64,000 bases of DNA from Dromiciops gliroides. Lineage: Eukaryota; Chordata; Mammalia; Microbiotheria; Microbiotheriidae. How positions within the stretch are numbered: the first letter of the stretch is position 1; the number at the start of each line of letters is the position of its first letter. The notes below the pieces were generated by a model. The model was given only the letters and a program-made list of their open reading frames with translations, was not told the origin of the DNA and ran no database searches. Both the position numbers and the translations under genes were made by a program. The DNA lies in the NCBI RefSeq assembly GCF_019393635.1, contig NC_057861.1:78499327-78563326 (forward strand), in the 5' to 3' direction. Below, one piece after another: positions 37,641 through 60,376 of the stretch.

Positions 37641-37707
37641 AAAAAATCAAATAGATTCAGTAGGAGTGAAACAGAGGACAAGATGGAAAAATAAGAGATC
37701 ATGATCA

Positions 37708-37851
37708 GGGGCAGCTAGGTGGTGCAGTAGATAGAGCACCTGCCCTGGAGTCAGGAGGACCTGAGTTCAAATCCAAGCCTCAGATACTTACTAGCTGTGT
37801 GACCCTGGGCAGGTCACTTAACTCCAATTGCCTCACCCAAAAAAAAAAAAA
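37708..37851 (+). mobile_element. CORE-type SINE
   Basis: Complete; AGAGATCATGATCA duplicated. Confidence 0.92.
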
Positions 37852-38108
37852 AGAGATCATGATCAAAAAGGGGAATTGTAGAGCTCAAGAAAATGGAGAT
37901 AGCACAGTTATCAGTGATGGAGGAATCTCATGTCTATGGCTGTTAAAGACATCCTTGAGTTTGATTGCTCAAGAGAATAAGGTGTTTGAGGAGATATCAG
38001 CATGTATATGTCCCCAAGTATGAGATCAGGGATAACAGTGGAGAGGAAGGCTGGATGAGGTATTGAAGGGAAAGTAAATAACCAGAAGGCTTGATAGGAA
38101 AACAGGTG

Positions 38109-38292
38109 TATGGACAGTTAGTTACAGGTAAAGGACATAAAGAACTAGAAAGTGCTAGCTTTGGAGTCAGAACCTGGGTTCAAATCCTAGTGTTGCTACT
38201 TATGGACAGTTAGTTACAGGTAAAGGACATAAAGAACTAGAAAGTGCTAGCTTTGGAGTCAGAACCTGGGTTCAAATCCTAGTGCTGCTACT
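38109..38292 (+). repeat. 92-bp tandem duplication
   Basis: 38109-38200 and 38201-38292 differ at about one base. The unit holds part of a MIR-like CORE-SINE. Confidence 0.95.
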
Positions 38293-38366
38293 TACTATCT
38301 ATGTGAAGGCAAGATCCTCCCCTTCAGCTATAACATGAGCAGTTGAATTAGAAGATCTCAGGGCGG

Positions 38367-38522
38367 GGCAGCTAGGTGGCACAGTGGATAGAGCACTGAC
38401 CCTGGAGTCAGGAGTACCTGAGTTCAAATCCGGCCTCAGACACTTAACACTTACTACTTACTAGCTGTGTGACCCTGGGCAAGTCACTTAACCCCAATTG
38501 CCTCACTAAAAAAAAAAAAAAG
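38367..38522 (+). mobile_element. CORE-type SINE
   Basis: Complete, with a short internal TACTTACTACTTAC duplication; AGAAGATCTC on both sides. Confidence 0.9.
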
Positions 38523-38538
38523 AAGAAGAAGAAGATCT

Positions 38539-38685
38539 CGGGGCAGCTAGGTGGTGCAGTGGATTAAGCACTGGCCCTGGATTCAGGAAGACCTAAGTTC
38601 AAATATGGCCTCAGACACTTGACACTTACTAGCTGTGTGACCCTGGGCAAGTCACTTAACCCTCATTACCTCGCAAAAAAAAAAT
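38539..38685 (+). mobile_element. CORE-type SINE
   Basis: A second complete copy 17 bp after the first, using the same GAAGATCTC target. Confidence 0.9.
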
Positions 38686-38769
38686 GTCCAAGGCCTCTTC
38701 TTCTAACTCTATTTCTATTCTATATATTCATCTCTTTGGTCTCCTTTTATAAATGTTAGCTCTTTGCTG

Positions 38770-38910
38770 TGTTCCAATTCAATCCAACAAGCATTTATTG
38801 GGAATCTGCTAAGTGCAAGGCCCTGTGCCAGATGTGCGGGAATACAAAGACAAAAAGTAGAAAAACAGATCTTACCCTCAAGGAGCTTACATTTTCCTGT
38901 ATTCTGGGCC
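38770..38910 (-). mobile_element. L2 LINE 3' end
   Basis: Reversed L2 tail: CAAGCATTTATTGGGAATCTG, CTCAAGGAGCTTACATTTTC. Confidence 0.6.
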
Positions 38911-39249
38911 TATGTTTTTGTCTTGTGAATTTTCTGAAAGGCCTGAACATTTTCCATGATTTATATCAGCGGGGATTCTTTTCTCTGCTTCCCCCTTCCC
39001 ACCAGAACCCCAACACACACACCCCACCCCAAAGGGGTCATACTGAGCAGCCCTACCCCGAAGTGAGGGGCAGAGCAGGTAAAGTTAAGAATAAGGACCT
39101 GGACAGTTTCCCCTCTTCCACTGAACAAAAGACGGCTTAGATTTATTTATTTTACCTAGTTCCATAGCGTAGAATAAAGAACAGTGGGTAAAGGGACATG
39201 AGGACTGATTTTGGTACAAGGTAAGGGAAAACTTCTGGTTGTCATAGTA

Positions 39250-39475
39250 ACTGATACATATAATTGATTTAAGGTTTGCCAGACACTTTACAAACATTTT
39301 CTCAGAGTTGGTCCCATTGCAACCCTACAAGGTACAGGTATTATCTCCATTTTACAGATGAAGAAACTGAGGCCCTGAGAGGTCTTACCCATAGTATCAG
39401 AGGTAGGATTGGAACCCAGACTTTCCCGACTCCAGGTGAGTGGAGTTTTCTATCCTCTATGTCACTATAATGCTG
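39250..39475 (-). mobile_element. MIR/THER CORE-SINE
   Basis: CATTTTACAGATGAAGAAACT tail, then core and head in reverse. Confidence 0.7.
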
Positions 39476-39484
39476 CTTCTAAAG

Positions 39485-39645
39485 GTAGAGCCTTCCAGCA
39501 GTGGAATAGGCTGCCCTGATAGGTAGTGAGCCTTCTATGAGGTGTCTGTGTGGTATCTGGCTGAGCACTTGTCAGGAATTTTTCAGAAGGGATTCCTATT
39601 CAGTGCCTGGACCAGAATTGGTTTGGATCTCCTAGTCAAGTGTAA
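39485..39645 (+). mobile_element. L3/CR1 LINE 3' end
   Basis: CAGTGGAATAGGCTGCC, GAGCACTTGTCAGGAAT and GGGATTCCTATTCAG. Confidence 0.7.
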
Positions 39646-40009
39646 CCCCTTTCTCTACTTGTGCCCTTGATAACATCTTCTTCCATCTCCTCTTCCATAT
39701 TTCCCATAGTTATTCCCACCTTTCTCTATTCTTTAATCTCTACTGGCCCCTACCTTGCTGACTGTAAACACAGCCAGGTCTCATTTTATTCTTAAAAACC
39801 CTCACTTAATTCTACCCTCCCCTCATACTATTACCCTATATCTCTCTTCCCTTTTACAGGCAGACTTCTGCGGGGGTGGGTTGGAGGGGGGTAGGGGAGA
39901 AAGACCATCTGCACTTGTCATTTCTATTCCCTCTCCTATCAGTCTTGCAATCTATCTTCTGACCTCATCACTTAACTGAAACTGCTCTTTTCAGGGCTAT
40001 GAGTGATCC

Positions 40010-40112
40010 CTTAAAATATTTTTATTGATATCTTTTATTTTTACATTGCCTAAATTTCCTCCTGTATTCCTTCCCCTCCCAGATAGCTATCCCATATAAC
40101 AAAATTGGTATA
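40010..40112 (-). mobile_element. L1 3' UTR fragment
   Basis: TTTTTATTGATATCTTTTAT...CTCCCAGATAGCTATCCC is the reversed end of a marsupial L1 family. Confidence 0.55.
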
Positions 40113-40245
40113 TAACATCACCAATGATCTTGTAATCGACAAATCCAATGGACTTTTCTCATGCCTCATCCTTATTGATCTCTCTACAGCCCTTGACACT
40201 GTTTACTCTCTGTAAATGTACCCCTGGGCTCTGCCATAGACCTTC

Positions 40246-40801
40246 TGTGAGAAAATGGTGGGCTTGGGGATGCCCAGAGGCCCCTGCTCAAGTGGATAAT
40301 ATTAAGATTAATTGGATTGACTTTTCTGATTAATTCACTTAAAGTTAGTTTAATTGAAATCACACCTACCTGAAGGCCTGACCCTCAGAGGGTGTGTTCT
40401 CTGAGCTCTGACCTCAGCTCGTTCTGCTCATGGATCACCCTCAGGTCCAGTGGGCCAATAGATTTGAGTGATGCTAGCCAATTAGCTTTGAGCAGTGTGG
40501 AAGGGCTGTCTTTCCTCCAGTCCCAGAGGAAGCTTCCACTCTCAGTTAGGCTCTTGGTGGAGGAAGACTTGGAGGAAGAAGCAGGCCAGGCTGAGCTATA
40601 GGCTAGATAGGTCGTTTCTTAACTTTCTGAGCCAATTGTTCTCTCTTTAATAGTATTTGGTATGCTTTAATAAATGCTTAATGCCCAAAACTGGTGCTAA
40701 AGCTTCTAATTTATAAGTAACAAATATATTAGAAACCCCAGCTAATTTTCCCTAAACTTGGGACAGAAATAAGATGACCACATATAATTTTAAACACCAC
40801 A
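40246..40801 (+). mobile_element. ERV solo LTR fossil, class I-like
   Basis: 556 bp, beginning TGTGAGAAAATGG and ending AACACCACA, with a perfect 4-bp duplication CTTC on each side (4 bp fits class I/gammaretrovirus-like elements). AATAAA lies at about 40668. No internal sequence is present. It sits inside an older L2. Confidence 0.75.
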
Positions 40802-41789
40802 CTTCCCTCTCTACATTTTCTCTTGGTGACCTCATGAGCTATATATAAGAGTACTAGACTTATATATACAACCTCTGAACTGTCTCCTCAGCTCTGGACA
40901 CTTTTTTATTAATTTTTTTCATAAAACTTTTAAGCATATGGTAGAGTCAACATAGCGTGTTCAAACCTTTTCTCTGCTTGTTTCTGATTGCTTCTGGTCT
41001 TCTGTGCATTAAAAAAAAACACATGTTTCAACATCTCTTTTTTCTTTTTGCCTATTAGCTCTGGACATTCTGAACTGAATGTCTTGTAGATCTCAAACTC
41101 CATATTTCCAAAATAAAACGAGTTAGTTTTTCCCCTAATATTTCTCCTCTTCCTGTCTTCCTTATTTCTCTTAAGTACGCCACCATCCTTTCAGTAATTC
41201 AAGTTCGCTACCTCAGAGTCATCCTCTACCTCTCAGTGTCTTTTACTCTCCAAATGAATTTTTAGTTTATATGTCGCCAAAGCAAGCACCCATATATCTA
41301 TTCAGTTGCCAAGTCTTGTTGTTTCTATTTCCACATACCTCTTACACTGATCCCTTTCCACCCACATATATGCCTACCACCCTAGTGTAGGCCCTCATTG
41401 CTTCTAGCCTGGATTATTGCAATAGTCTCCTAATTAGTCTCCCTGTTTCAAGTTTCTCTCCTCTCCAAACCATCCTCTGCACAGCTGTCAGTGATATTCT
41501 TAAATTACAAGTCTGAACATGTTACCATCTTCCTGATGTAGCTCTTTATTATCCCTAGTATTAAATATAAACTCCCCTGGTTTTGAAAGCCCTTCAAAAC
41601 TTGATGCCTGCCTACCTTTCCAGGTTTATTATATTTTATTCCCCTTCACACACTTTTCAGTCCAGCCAAACTCACCTTGTTGCTATTCCTCACACAGCAC
41701 ACTCCCATTCCTTGTTTCTGTGCCTTTGTACGGTCTGTCCCCTGTGCCTAAAATGTGTTTCCTTTGCACCTCTGCTTCTCAGACTGACT

Positions 41790-42005
41790 TTTCATGACCC
41801 CATTTTTGTGTTTTCTAGTCAAAGGTACTGGAGCAGTTTGCCATTTCCTTCCCCACTTCATTTTACAGATGAGGAAATTGAAGCAAACAGGGTTAAGTGA
41901 CTTGTCCAAGGTCACACAGCTAGTAAGTGTCTGAGGCTGGATTTGAGATGTGTTTTCCTGATTCAAAGCCCAGGGCTCTTTGCACTGTACCACCTCGATG
42001 TCCTT
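41790..42005 (-). mobile_element. Mar1-type SINE with RTE-like end
   Basis: TTTCATGACCCCATTTTTGTG (RTE-like tail), then the core (GGTTAAGTGACTTGTCCAAGG) and head in reverse. Confidence 0.75.
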
Positions 42006-42379
42006 TAGAATCTCTAGCATCCTTCAAAGCTCAGCTCAAGCTGTACTTTCTACATGAGCTCTTCCTGGTAGATACTGTCTTTTTTGTCTTTGTGTCCCAA
42101 GGTCTAGCACAGTGTACATAGTAGGCACTTAATAAAGACTTGTTGATTGATTGGTTGGTTGATGACCTTTTATGGTCCTGTCCATCTCTGAGATTTCACA
42201 ACTATGTGATTCTTATTCATTGATTTTAAGAATTTTTTTTTGTCCTGGTAAGAAGCAGGAAGAAAATTAGAGCTATATGAAAGTTGTTTTTCCTAAGCCT
42301 TGCCAGAACATCAGATATCAGTCTCAGAGAAGAGTGATGGGCAGAGTGGTGAGTAAATACTTACTGCCTAGAGAGAACA

Positions 42380-42860
42380 GGCAAGAATGATGGAGGTGCT
42401 GGCAAGGCCCTCTGTCCTCTGCTCTAGTCCAATGCACCTAAGCATTGCATATAGTCCTGAGTATCATGTTTTAGGAGAGACCTTGGCAAATGAAATCAAT
42501 GTAGAGAAAGGTGGTTTGGATGAGGAAAAGACAGAAAACCATACAAAAAGACATATAAGCATTGGTTGAAGGAACTGTGGATGTCTAGAGAAGAGACTTA
42601 ATTGTCTTCACATTTTTGAAATGTCATGGGAAAAAGGGATTAGATTTGCTCTGCTTGGCCCCAGGTGGTAGAACCATTACTGCTGGGAAGAAGTTATAGA
42701 AAGATAGATTTTTGGATTGGTATAAGGGAAAGCTTCCCAATAATTATAGCTACTCAGAAGCAGAATGGATCACCTGGAGAAGTTGAGGAGCATATAGACA
42801 GGATTCATGATTAACCAAGATTGGATTCCCTTTGGGATTGATTCTATGATGTGATTTAGG
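42380..42860 (+). mobile_element. L3/CR1 LINE 3' part
   Basis: GGGATTAGATTTGCTCTGCT, AAGGGAAAGCTTCCCAAT and TTGGATTCCCTTTGGGATTG match the L3 order. Confidence 0.65.
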
Positions 42861-43232
42861 ACTGCGTAGACTTTTCAACTAAGTTTCCTTTCATTATATG
42901 TTGTTAATTTATGAATTGTTCACACTAGAGGAAGGAAAGAGTGTGGGAAATCCAAAATTCAATTCTATTTAGTCTATTTGCCTATGATCCCTTCTATTGT
43001 AAGGATATTATTTCTACTTTCTTCTGTTGTCTGCTATGGAGCCTCAGACATGTTCCCATACTCATTAGGGGCTCAGGTCATGGTGACTGATGGTGATTTA
43101 GTGAAAGGGAGGGTGTTAAGGAAATGCCTGTGCCCAGGACCTCCCATTTCCTATAAAGGAGAGGAATCCTAGTGAATGAGGGAACTTCAGGAAAGGACTG
43201 GTCTCATTCACGGCTCCTCTGTTTTCCCTTAG

Positions 43233-53904
<10,672 letters not shown>

Positions 53905-54040
53905 GGAAAATAATTATGAATGTAGAAATGTTTTTAATTGGGGCTTACACATTGAAAAGCAGAACATTCCTATAGGAGAGGAAATTATATGCATATAATA
54001 TATATGGCAGAGCCTTTGATGTCACTTCACCCTTATTCAA
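53905..54040 (+). pseudogene. Decayed sixteenth finger after the KZNF-B stop
   Basis: The TGA at 53902-53904 sits where other fingers have the GGA of the TGEK linker. Downstream, in a shifted frame, is a recognisable finger remnant (NNYECRNVFNWGLH). The array was therefore longer in an ancestor, and the present stop is secondary. Confidence 0.6.
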
Positions 54041-54139
54041 TGTATTTTTATCACCTGTCATCATCCAGTGAATATTCATTTCATAAGGTGACAAATTTGA
54101 GAGATGTTTATTAAGGATGTAGGATTGACAGGGCTTGGT

Positions 54140-54640
54140 AATTAATTAGATACAGATGGCAAGGGAGAGGAAACAGTCCTCACAGGTTTTTAGACCTGGG
54201 TGTTTGGAAGAACGGTGAGATCCTCAACGGAAATAGGGGTTTGTAGGAGAGATAGGTTTGTGGGGAAAGATAATTGAGATCTGTTTCAGAAATGTTGAGT
54301 TTGAGATTCTCAAGGGACATCTAGCTGGAAATGTCCAATAAGCAGTTATTGATTCAAGATTAGAGCTCAGTAGAGAAATTAGGACTAAATTGTAGAGCTG
54401 AGAGTCATTTTCATACAGATGATAATTGAACCCACGATAGCTGATGACACCTTCAATTCAACAAACATTTATTAATATCTGCAATGAACAAGGCATTGGC
54501 TAAATAATTCTCAGGGAGATAAACATTCATCCTGCCTGAATGTAGGCATACAATATACACACAATATTCAAGATAATATTAAGATACTGGGCTTACAAGT
54601 ATAGGGGATCAAGGAAGATTTCATTAGAGAAAAGGCACCT
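54140..54640 (-). mobile_element. L2 LINE fragment in the KZNF-B 3' region
   Basis: CAGAAATGTTGAGTTTGAG block, then the reversed 3' end near 54460 (CAACAAACATTTATTAATATC). Confidence 0.6.
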
Positions 54641-54975
54641 TAGTTAAACATTAAAGAAAGGCAAGGATTCAAAGAAGTGAGGGAGGTTAAGGAGGGAGTT
54701 TGTCATAAGTATGGGGAATGGCTTCCCAAGGAAGGAAACCCTGGAAATAGAAGGTACCAATGCCTCTGACTTGTGATTATCCACCCCTGGGGCCTCCAGA
54801 ATGAAAGAAAAACAAAACAATGGGCGATGAAATATCAAGTTTGAGGAATGATCAGTAGTTCTTACAAGATGAAGACTGTAAGGAAAGTTTTAGTCAGAAA
54901 TGTCAAATCTCTGTAAGAGTGTAAGGTCTTCACAACTCAGGACCATGTCTATTTAGAATTTGTTAAGACCAGATT

Positions 54976-54981
54976 AATAAA
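54976..54981 (+). terminator. Candidate polyadenylation signal for KZNF-B
   Basis: This is a canonical AATAAA about 1.07 kb after the stop codon. The 3' UTR it implies includes an old L2 piece (about 54.1-54.6 kb). No transcript evidence is available, and other sites are possible. Confidence 0.35.
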
Positions 54982-55379
54982 GCATCTTTACTCTGGGCCT
55001 ACCTGTATGGAACTGAAACAGCTTTGTTGGGGAGAAAATATTTACGTTTAAAATTATTATTTTGTTAAGACAGAATTTTTACTTGTTATGGAATTAATTC
55101 AATTAAAAGTATTTTGCTAGACCCCTATTCTCAGTTATAGCACCTAAAGATGAAAGAGAGTTAATTTCTCCTCTTTATAATGAATTAACACTTCAGAAGA
55201 GGTATCTGGAACCCACTGAAGGATTGTGAAGTGTTTACCACTTCATGACTGCTTCTTCCCCTTACCTTTCTCCAAGACTTGTTCTATATAGCCCTAGAGG
55301 GCAGAACTGTGAGTAAGAGGAGGAAGCTCAAATTTCAGCCCAAGGGAAAATTCTGGAATGGTCAAGGTCTTCTAGAAGT

Positions 55380-55540
55380 GGAATTCAGTGCCTTAGTAGA
55401 TAATGAGTTCCCCTTCACTCAAGGTTTCCAAGAGGAAGTGAGAGGCCTGCTTGTTGGAAATAGTGTAATTGATAGTTCTTATTCAGGTACAGGCTGGAGA
55501 AAATGTTCTTTGAGATCCTTTCCAACTCTGATTTTTTTTT
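55380..55540 (+). mobile_element. L3/CR1 LINE 3' end
   Basis: GAGTTCCCCTTCACTCAAGG and TTGAGATCCTTTCCAACTCTG. Confidence 0.65.
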
Positions 55541-55559
55541 TCTGGTTGTCTGAAACTCC

Positions 55560-57045
55560 TGAATCTTTTCCTTAGTTGTGTTATTTTATAGGGAGCTTCA
55601 TTAGACTTTCTAGGCAGGGCTCATTGGCATGGTTAAGGTGGGGAGAGTGAAGGGAAGTGTAACTCCGTGGCAGAAAGATGGAATTCAGTTCAGGGCTCTT
55701 TCCTGCCTTCTTCCTTCCCTTCAGCTCCCCCTGTTGGGTAGCAGAACCTATTTAGGAAGAAAAGTTCCCAGCTTGTTAGTGAAGCTCTCTTAGTGATCAC
55801 CCAGTCAAACCATTCATTTTACATATGGGAAGCTAAGGACTGAGGGAAAACATTGGCTAAAATGTCATGGGTGACCTGAACATGCCCCAAGATACCTGCT
55901 TAAAGAGCTTCTATTTTCCAGGTAAAGTAAGCAGGGTCAGCCTCAGCAAAAGTGTGAAGGGTAACTCCTATTTCTCTAACACTGTAAGGACCACACAGTG
56001 TAGTCCTTTACAGTCCTGTGAAACAAGGAGTCCAAGCATCTTTATTCTTTCTTTCTTTTTTAATAGATGAGGAAATTATGGCTTGGAGAGGTCAAGAGAC
56101 TTAGATTTAGATGACATCCCTACGCCCTCACCAGCTCTGACATTTTTGGTGTTCTTTGACTTGATCATAGTCATACAACATTCTTTTTCTCTTCTTGAGT
56201 ATCCTTATCATCAGAATTGGGTTTTTTAAATAACAGGATTCTTCCCTCTCCCCATTTTTCTAGTATACATCTTGACTTTTGACTTTATGTTAGAATTGAG
56301 CTCTGCATGTTTCTGAAGGGACTTTTTGGACGATGCTTGTGTTCTCTAGGATCCTTCTGTTTCTTTCTTAGGGTATTGAATTTTGTGTTATTCCAGGATG
56401 TCAGGGACAGCTCAGTCTGGCGACTTGCTAGCTTTTTTGTGCTCAAAATCCCATTGCTGCTCTTCTAGTCTGAGTTCTGCAAGTTCTGGACCTGAGCATC
56501 ATACCTATGGACTTGCCCCTGGTTGGAGTTCCAGTAAATTGCTTTTGGCTTCAGCCACTATTGGCCAGCTGGATAGCCCTGCAGATTCAGAATGACAGCA
56601 CTGTAGTTTTCATTTTGGTCTGGGATTTTGTCCTAGTTATTCCACTGTAGCCTTCAGCCTAGGTTGAAGGCTAGAACTGAGACCATTTTCTGCTCTCTTT
56701 TAAAAAAAATTAACCTCTCATTCTGCATTCTAAATCTATTCTTTTTTTCTCAATGTAACTTTCGTTCCTATACCACTTGTTCTTCTCTGGCATCACTTCC
56801 TTCTTTTCAAAGTCTTGACAAGTACAGCTAAACATTATTACCATATACATTAACACATATACATTACTATACATTTGATTACCAATTCTACTTTGCCAAA
56901 CTCCCAACCCTATGTTACCCACATCATTTACTATAATTATTCTTACTTAGGAACTTAAGAATTCTGAAGAAGAATTTTACCAAGTGGGTTCACTAGAAAC
57001 TTTTTATCTAACCTCAGTTGGGTCCTTACTGTAATTCTTTTATTT
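55560..57045. other. Mostly unassigned intergenic DNA
   Basis: A MIR-like scrap near 55960-56110 (minus); no exon recognised in the rest. Confidence 0.4.
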
Positions 57046-57049
57046 CTCC

Positions 57050-57960
57050 CTGATTGATGATCATTTCTTCAGCAGCTACTCCAAACCCTTTTTTCTCTCT
57101 TCAGATCTATACCACTTCTCTCCCCTATCTCTCAATGGAGGGCTGTGCCTTATATTTTACTGAGGCCATATTCCTCCAGCCCTCAAAATCTCAAAACTCC
57201 TCTTCATTATCCTTTGTTCTGTCCTTGTTTACTATGATGTAGGTGATGCTCCTAGTTTTTGTTGAAGAGGTGTGCTTTCTCCTAGGCATAGCACCCATTT
57301 GAGCTTTTGATCTCATCCCCACTTTTCTTATATAGGAGTTCACCCCTTGATTCCCTTTATTTCTCTTACCTTCAGTCTCTCCATATCCGCTGGCTCCTTC
57401 CCTGATACCTATAAACATCAGATCTCCCTTATCCTTATAAAATCTTCACATGACCCTGCTATTCTCTAACACTATTGTCCTATATCTCTTCTTCCCTTCA
57501 CAACCAGACTTCTAGGAAAGGCTGTCTGTACTCATTGCCTTCTCATTTCCTTGCAATCTGGCTTCTACCCTTCTGCTGAAAATATTCTTTCTATGGTTAC
57601 CAAGAATTTTATTTAAAAAACTTTTTTACTGATGCCATTGTTTTTTTTTTTAATACCACAGTAATTTCTTGATATACTATTACCTCTTCTATCCACCCCA
57701 CAAAAATAATTCAAATTAGGAAGACAGTTAATGTAATTATATTAGAACACTGGGCCTAGAGACAAGAAGACATGAGTTCAAATCTTTCCTTAGACATTTA
57801 ACCCGTTGTGTGATCCTGGGCAAATCACAACCTCTGCTTGTCTCAGTTTCCTCATCTGTAAGATGGGGATAAAAATAGCTCCTACCTTCCAGGGTTGTGT
57901 AAAGTGCTTAGCACAGTGCTTGGTACATAGTAAGCATATATGCTATTATTCTTCTTATTA
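57050..57960 (+). mobile_element. L2, L1 and MIR fragments
   Basis: L2 text at 57050-57600 (AAAATCTTCACATGACCCTG), a reversed L1 end about 57605-57735, then a plus-strand MIR at 57742-57950. Confidence 0.5.
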
Positions 57961-58318
57961 ATAAAATAATGCAAAAAATCTTTGACAAGGCATCTTTATT
58001 TAGTATTTAGTAATACTAAATATTAAAAATGATAGTATGGTGATCATGGTTGTTCAGCTTCATCAAGTTTACCCTCTCCTTACTATGGATACTTTCCCCA
58101 GATGAGTTTCTCAAGATTAAATGCTCTTCTACTCTGGGAAGCAGTAAAAAGGAATCTAATGTTCTTTATCTTTTTGTTAGCTACAAGTCCCCAGCCAGAG
58201 ATAATGCCTCTGGCAAAACACCTCAGTATTAGATCTTTCTCTTTATCTCCTCTCTGGGGATGTTTCTCTCAGAATTGCTTCCTACTAACTGTACTTCTAA
58301 TAAATACCCTTCACTCTT

Positions 58319-58723
58319 TTTTTTTGGGGGGGGGAATTCCTCAACTTAATTTTTATTTTTTAAACAACAATCTATTCAGGCAATTCTAGTCACTCAGTAC
58401 CATCAATTTTCCTTCCTATGAGATGAAACCAAAGACCTCTGCCTCACACTGGCCCCCTGGACCACGGTGAACATGAGTGAAATAATACTGGTCAAGTGGG
58501 TTGAACTCTAGAGTTCAAAGTCCACTAATCTGTGTCTCTTGAAAAATCTCCACCCTCTCACCCCAATTTCTTTTTAGCAGCTAACACAGAAATCAGAGAA
58601 TGAGGAGGTGTTGGGAAGGATTAAAACATTCAAGAATCAGCAGCACAATATGACTGCTCCATCTTCTGCCTCCATCATCTTCAACTCACTTCGAAGGTCC
58701 CTCCATCTCCAGATGCTTCCATG
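58319..58723 (-). mobile_element. Processed retrocopy of an unidentified transcript
   Basis: A perfect 15-bp duplication ATACCCTTCACTCTT lies at 58304-58318 and 58724-58738. On the minus strand the 405-bp insert ends in AATAAA and an A-run, the hallmark of a reverse-transcribed mRNA. One frame at its 5' end reads WRDLRSELKMMEAEDGAVI before a stop, perhaps the end of a coding region followed by 3' UTR. The parent gene is not recognised. Confidence 0.75.
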
Positions 58724-58744
58724 ATACCCTTCACTCTTAATATA

Positions 58745-59380
58745 GAAACATTTATATAGCATAGTGTTTGGCACATAGTAGGCACTTTTTAAATGCTTAT
58801 TGACAGACCGACAAAGTAAACATTTAAAACAAAGGTAAACAAACTTCTCCTATATGCCCAGAAGAAAAGGCTTCAGGTTCCCATGAAGAAGCTCAAGGGG
58901 AAAAAGGAGATAAAGGGTTATCTTCTTGGTCATCTGTAGTTGAGGTGGGAAGTGGGTTTCAGTAATAACAATTCTGTCATGACACAGTGAATGTCAGAGT
59001 GGCCCAAGTAGCCTCTCTTTGTCTCTCTGACTCTGTCTCTGAGTGCTGATCCCTTTATTTGTGGTAGTTGCCTCTGTCTACACTTCTAGTCTCTCAGCTC
59101 CATGTGACTTCTTGTAGATTTCTTGTCTCCATTTCCATGCTCTGTTTCTTGGATTCAGTGAAATGATTTTTAAAGGTTATCTATATTGCTTCTTTTTCTA
59201 ATTCCTTAAAAGTATTACTATGTCATAAGAGATCACGTTTTAAGATCACCACATCTTTTACAGTTAAACATCTCTGCCCCTTTCCATGATTACATCCTCA
59301 GCTTTTAAGGACAACTCCCTTACCCTAAAAAAAACTCCAAAACGTATAGGTATAAAAGTATATTTTTTAAAAATGCGATT
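58745..59380. other. Unassigned intergenic stretch
   Basis: Starts with a short MIR/L2-like tail (GTTTGGCACATAGTAGGCAC); nothing else recognised. Confidence 0.4.
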
Positions 59381-59382
59381 TG

Positions 59383-59530
59383 GGGGGCAGCTAGGTGGCG
59401 CAGTGGATGAAGCACTGGCCCTAGATTCAGGAGAACCTGAGTTTAAATCCAGCCTCAAAAACTTGACACTTACTAGCTGTGTGACCCTGGGCAAGTCACT
59501 TAAACCCTCATTGCCCTGCCCCCCCCCACT
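59383..59530 (+). mobile_element. CORE-type SINE
   Basis: Complete, with a C-rich rather than A-rich start to the tail; AAAATGCGATTT / AAAGGTGATTT flanks. Confidence 0.88.
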
Positions 59531-60223
59531 AAAAGGTGATTTAAAAATATCTAAACCCCAAAGCTAGCATTATATGCATAATACCGGAGAAAGGTAAGGA
59601 TGCTCCCTTTTCCTCCCATTATTTGATATAGTTCTAGATATGCTAACAATAGTAAAAAGACAAGAGAAAAATTAAAAATATAAATAAGGAGGAGACAAAA
59701 CTATACCTCTGCAAATACCATGGTTGTTTACTCAGAAAATTCTCAGTGATCAGCTAAGAAAGTAAAACAATAGCTTCAGTAAAGTTGTAGACACCAAAAT
59801 AACCTCTCCCCTGACTCCATAAAAAATGACATTGCTAACAAAATCTGGGAGGCAATCATAGAAAGGGAAGTCTAATCAAAATGCATATAATAACCTAAGA
59901 GTCATTTTACCAAAGCACTCTTAGTGCCTGCATAGACACAACTTTTAAGAACTGCTCCTTAAAGAAATAAAGAACAATCAGAATAACTGGAGCGATATTC
60001 AATGCTTGTGACTGGGCTATGCCAATATAATAAAAATAACTACTAAAATTAGTTTACAGATTTAGTGCTCTCCCACTTAAACTATTAAAGGGATATTTTG
60101 TAGAGCCTTACAAAATTATAACAAAACTCATTTGGAGGGGAAGAAAAAGATCTGGAATATCAAGGGAAATAATGAAAAAATATAGGAATGAAAGAAGAAT
60201 AGCATTCCCAGATCTCAAACTAT

Positions 60224-60376
60224 ATTATTATTATTATTATTTTGGTGTGCCAATGAGGGTTAAGTGACTTGCCCAGTATCACACAGCTAGTGTCAAGTGT
60301 CTGAGGCTGGATTTGAACTCAGGTCCTCCTGAATCCAGGGCCAGTGCTTTATCCACTACGCCACCTAGCTGCCCCT
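60224..60376 (-). mobile_element. CORE-type SINE in L1 ORF2
   Basis: Complete copy with a (TTA)n tail; TCAAACTATATTA on both sides. Confidence 0.92.

Larger units (their letters stand above)
39660..41790 (+). mobile_element. L2 LINE ORF2 to 3' UTR, interrupted by an LTR and L1 scraps
   Basis: L2 blocks occur at 39690-40008, 40115-40245, 40802-40900 and 41050-41790 in the expected order (AACTGAAACTGCTC; CCTTGACACTGTTTACTC; ACATTCTGAACTG; ATTGCAATAGTCTCC). Inserts: an L1 3' end (about 40010-40112, minus) and a solo LTR (40246-40801). Confidence 0.7.
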
